From: Euonymus europaeus
Taxonomy: Eukaryota > Streptophyta > Magnoliopsida > Celastrales > Celastraceae
NCBI GenBank assembly: GCA_963580455.1
Contig: OY756963.1
Location: 26,927,555-26,991,554 of the forward strand
Length of the DNA: 64,000 bases
Reading direction: 5' to 3'
The position numbers were made by a program, and so were the translations under genes. This document shows positions 62,507-64,000 of this stretch, one piece after another. Positions within the stretch are counted from its first letter, which is position 1, and each line of letters begins with the position of its first letter. The notes under the pieces were generated by a model, which saw only the letters and a program-made list of their open reading frames with translations, was not told where the DNA came from and ran no database searches.

Positions 62507-62537
62507 AGAGCGAGAGAGAGAGAGAGAGATCTCTCTC
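62507..62537. repeat. (GA)n tract in the PIF1 leader or core promoter
   Basis: GAGAGAGAGAG followed by TCTCTCTCT, partly self-complementary. GA/CT tracts are common in plant 5' leaders. Confidence 0.7.
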
Positions 62538-63514
62538 TTATCTCTGACAAAAACGGAGGGAGTCTGGGAAATAAGGTAGACTGCTGAAATCTGGATTTTG
62601 CTGTGCGGGCGGCTGTAGTCACATTCTTTTTAGCATTCAGCTTCTGTAGCCTGTACTGCGTTCCTCCTTCCTCGCCTTTCGTGTTGATGATGACCGGGGC
62701 ATAAGATAATCATGCCCCTTTGCTCTCTCTCTCTCTCTCCGAATAATATTTTTGGCAAGGAAAACGACGAGTGGATTAATGGGGCTATGTGAAATCTAGA
62801 CATATATATTTTTATTTTTTTTAACAAGTGGGCTAGAGCAGTAGTCCCTGTCACTACTACTGCTGCTGCTGGTCAACTTTTGGGGATTGTATTGTTTGCA
62901 TCACACCTCTTTACCTTAAACATGTTCAGTGAACAGAACCAGAAACCCAGCATTGGGCCATCTGATATCCAACACCTGGATTGAGGAGGGATGGCCATAC
63001 TCCTACACCAGACCACCAGAGTGTCTGTTTTTATTTGGAACATCGGTTTTAGCACAAATCATATCAGTTGTTGTCTCTACGCAGACATACAAATGGACAG
63101 CACAGCTCATGTGGGCCGGGGAACGAATACAAAGTGTATGTATTTATGTTGAATATTTTACTGTGCTTTTTATTAATTTGTTAATAATCCCTTTTCAATG
63201 GATGATAAAGATCTGCAGTAATCTTGATGTGGAGAGAATCTAATGATTTTGATTAATTTACTAAGATTGCAATAAGATATGGGATTTTTAGTCGAAGTCA
63301 ATGTATTAATTATAGGGCGATCTGATATCATATTAATCTATCTATGATTAGTATTCAATATTGTAATAAGATATATCGTCACGAGTATTATGTTCTTTGG
63401 CTCTTTGCTGCTGCTGCTGCCTAATTAAGAAGCGAAATTGTGGATAATGTTAGCTTAAATAATCAAGATTAATCATTTGCCCAGCGATTAGTTTAGTGAA
63501 AAACGAATAAAGAA

Positions 63515-63517
<3 letters not shown>

Positions 63518-63572
<55 letters not shown>
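63518..63572. repeat. (TA)n microsatellite, 55 bp
   Basis: The longest TA array in the window, about 27 units without interruption. Confidence 0.95.
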
Positions 63573-63573
<1 letters not shown>

Positions 63574-63698
63574 CTGCATACATTTTTGGTTGCAGCCACA
63601 CGAGAGAGTGCTTTCACCTTACAGAATATTCCGTATCGGTCATTGACCAAGCAAATAACCTGTATATAAACATAAATATCTCTCCCCTTAATATATCC

Positions 63699-63785
63699 TT
63701 TTAAGGGGAGTTGAATAAGACCCAAATTATTCAATAGGTCATTTTAAGGGGAGATTGGATAAGGCTCGAATTATTTCATCGCCAC
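63699..63785. repeat. Direct repeat, two units of about 43 bp
   Basis: CTTTTAAGGGGAGTTGAATA and ATTTTAAGGGGAGATTGGAT start the two units. Both continue with AAG(A/G)C and (C/G)AATTATT. Confidence 0.7.
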
Positions 63786-64000
63786 TGAAATGACAATTAA
63801 CAGTATTTTTTATATATAATATAATTTATGACTTTATGATCAGCAAATTCATCGATAAGGTCTTGCTTGACATTTTACAAATTGGAGGTTTAAAGGGGTA
63901 GGGATCCATAATGAATCCTTCCCACCCACAATTTGATAAAAATTATGAATAGGATTCAAAGGGGTTCGCGAACCCCTCCCAACCCTTTATGAATCATTCT

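Larger units (their letters stand above)
62540..64000. other. Upstream flank of PIF1
   Basis: Promoter side of PIF1 and spacer to the window end. No gene seen. It includes a second CT tract (62722-62739), CTG-type runs near 62860 and 63410, and the repeats listed separately. Confidence 0.5.

Overview
This 64 kb window is nuclear DNA from a flowering plant, almost certainly a eudicot. The genes are intron-rich with GT-AG splice sites, the spacers are AT-rich, and the proteins are plant-specific (ABI3/VP1 B3 factor, PIF-type bHLH, TMKL1, S-protein homologue, plant L1-clade LINE). I built the gene models by eye from splice signals, reading-frame continuity and family knowledge. No search was run, so exon edges are predictions, although every multi-exon model keeps its frame across all junctions.

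Layout. (1) 586-7319, minus: mitochondrial class II fumarase, 17 exons, with a tRNA-derived SINE in one intron. (2) 8104-13669, minus: a complete plant L1-type LINE between perfect 18-bp target-site duplications, with ORF1 intact and ORF2 broken by one stop codon. (3) 13.9-15.7 kb: inverted-repeat MITE-like elements. (4) 17081-19111, plus: a Myb/SANT-like protein with two tandem domain units. (5) 19.1-24.4 kb: repeat-rich spacer. (6) 24466-27744, plus: a secreted pectate lyase. (7) 28427-31075, minus: the LRR pseudokinase TMKL1. (8) 34548-36328, minus: a small plastid-type membrane protein with a 78-bp inverted repeat in its first intron. (9) 37606-40423, minus: ABI3. (10) 40.4-46.8 kb: repeat-rich spacer. 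(11) 46833-48895, plus: two paralogous secreted glycine-rich proteins. (12) 49528-50590, plus: an S-protein homologue pseudogene split by a 580-bp solo LTR. (13) 51228-55301, plus: proteasome ATPase RPT2. (14) 56221-62240, minus: PIF1 (PIL5), with a hAT-like element in its large intron.

How the genes relate. ABI3 (seed maturation and dormancy) and PIF1 (light repression of germination) act together in imbibed Arabidopsis seeds and lie about 16 kb apart here on the same strand. From memory, pectate lyase-TMKL1-ABI3 and RPT2-PIF1 are also neighbours in Arabidopsis on chromosomes 3 and 2, so the window probably keeps two ancestral gene-order blocks. The other genes are ordinary housekeeping or cell-wall functions.

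I found no clearly new multi-gene system. The best leads are the near-perfect intronic hairpin at 35.5-35.8 kb, the well-preserved LINE with overlapping ATGA between its ORFs, the solo-LTR-split S-protein homologue, the compensating frameshift pair in the second glycine-rich gene, and the ABI3/PIF1 linkage.
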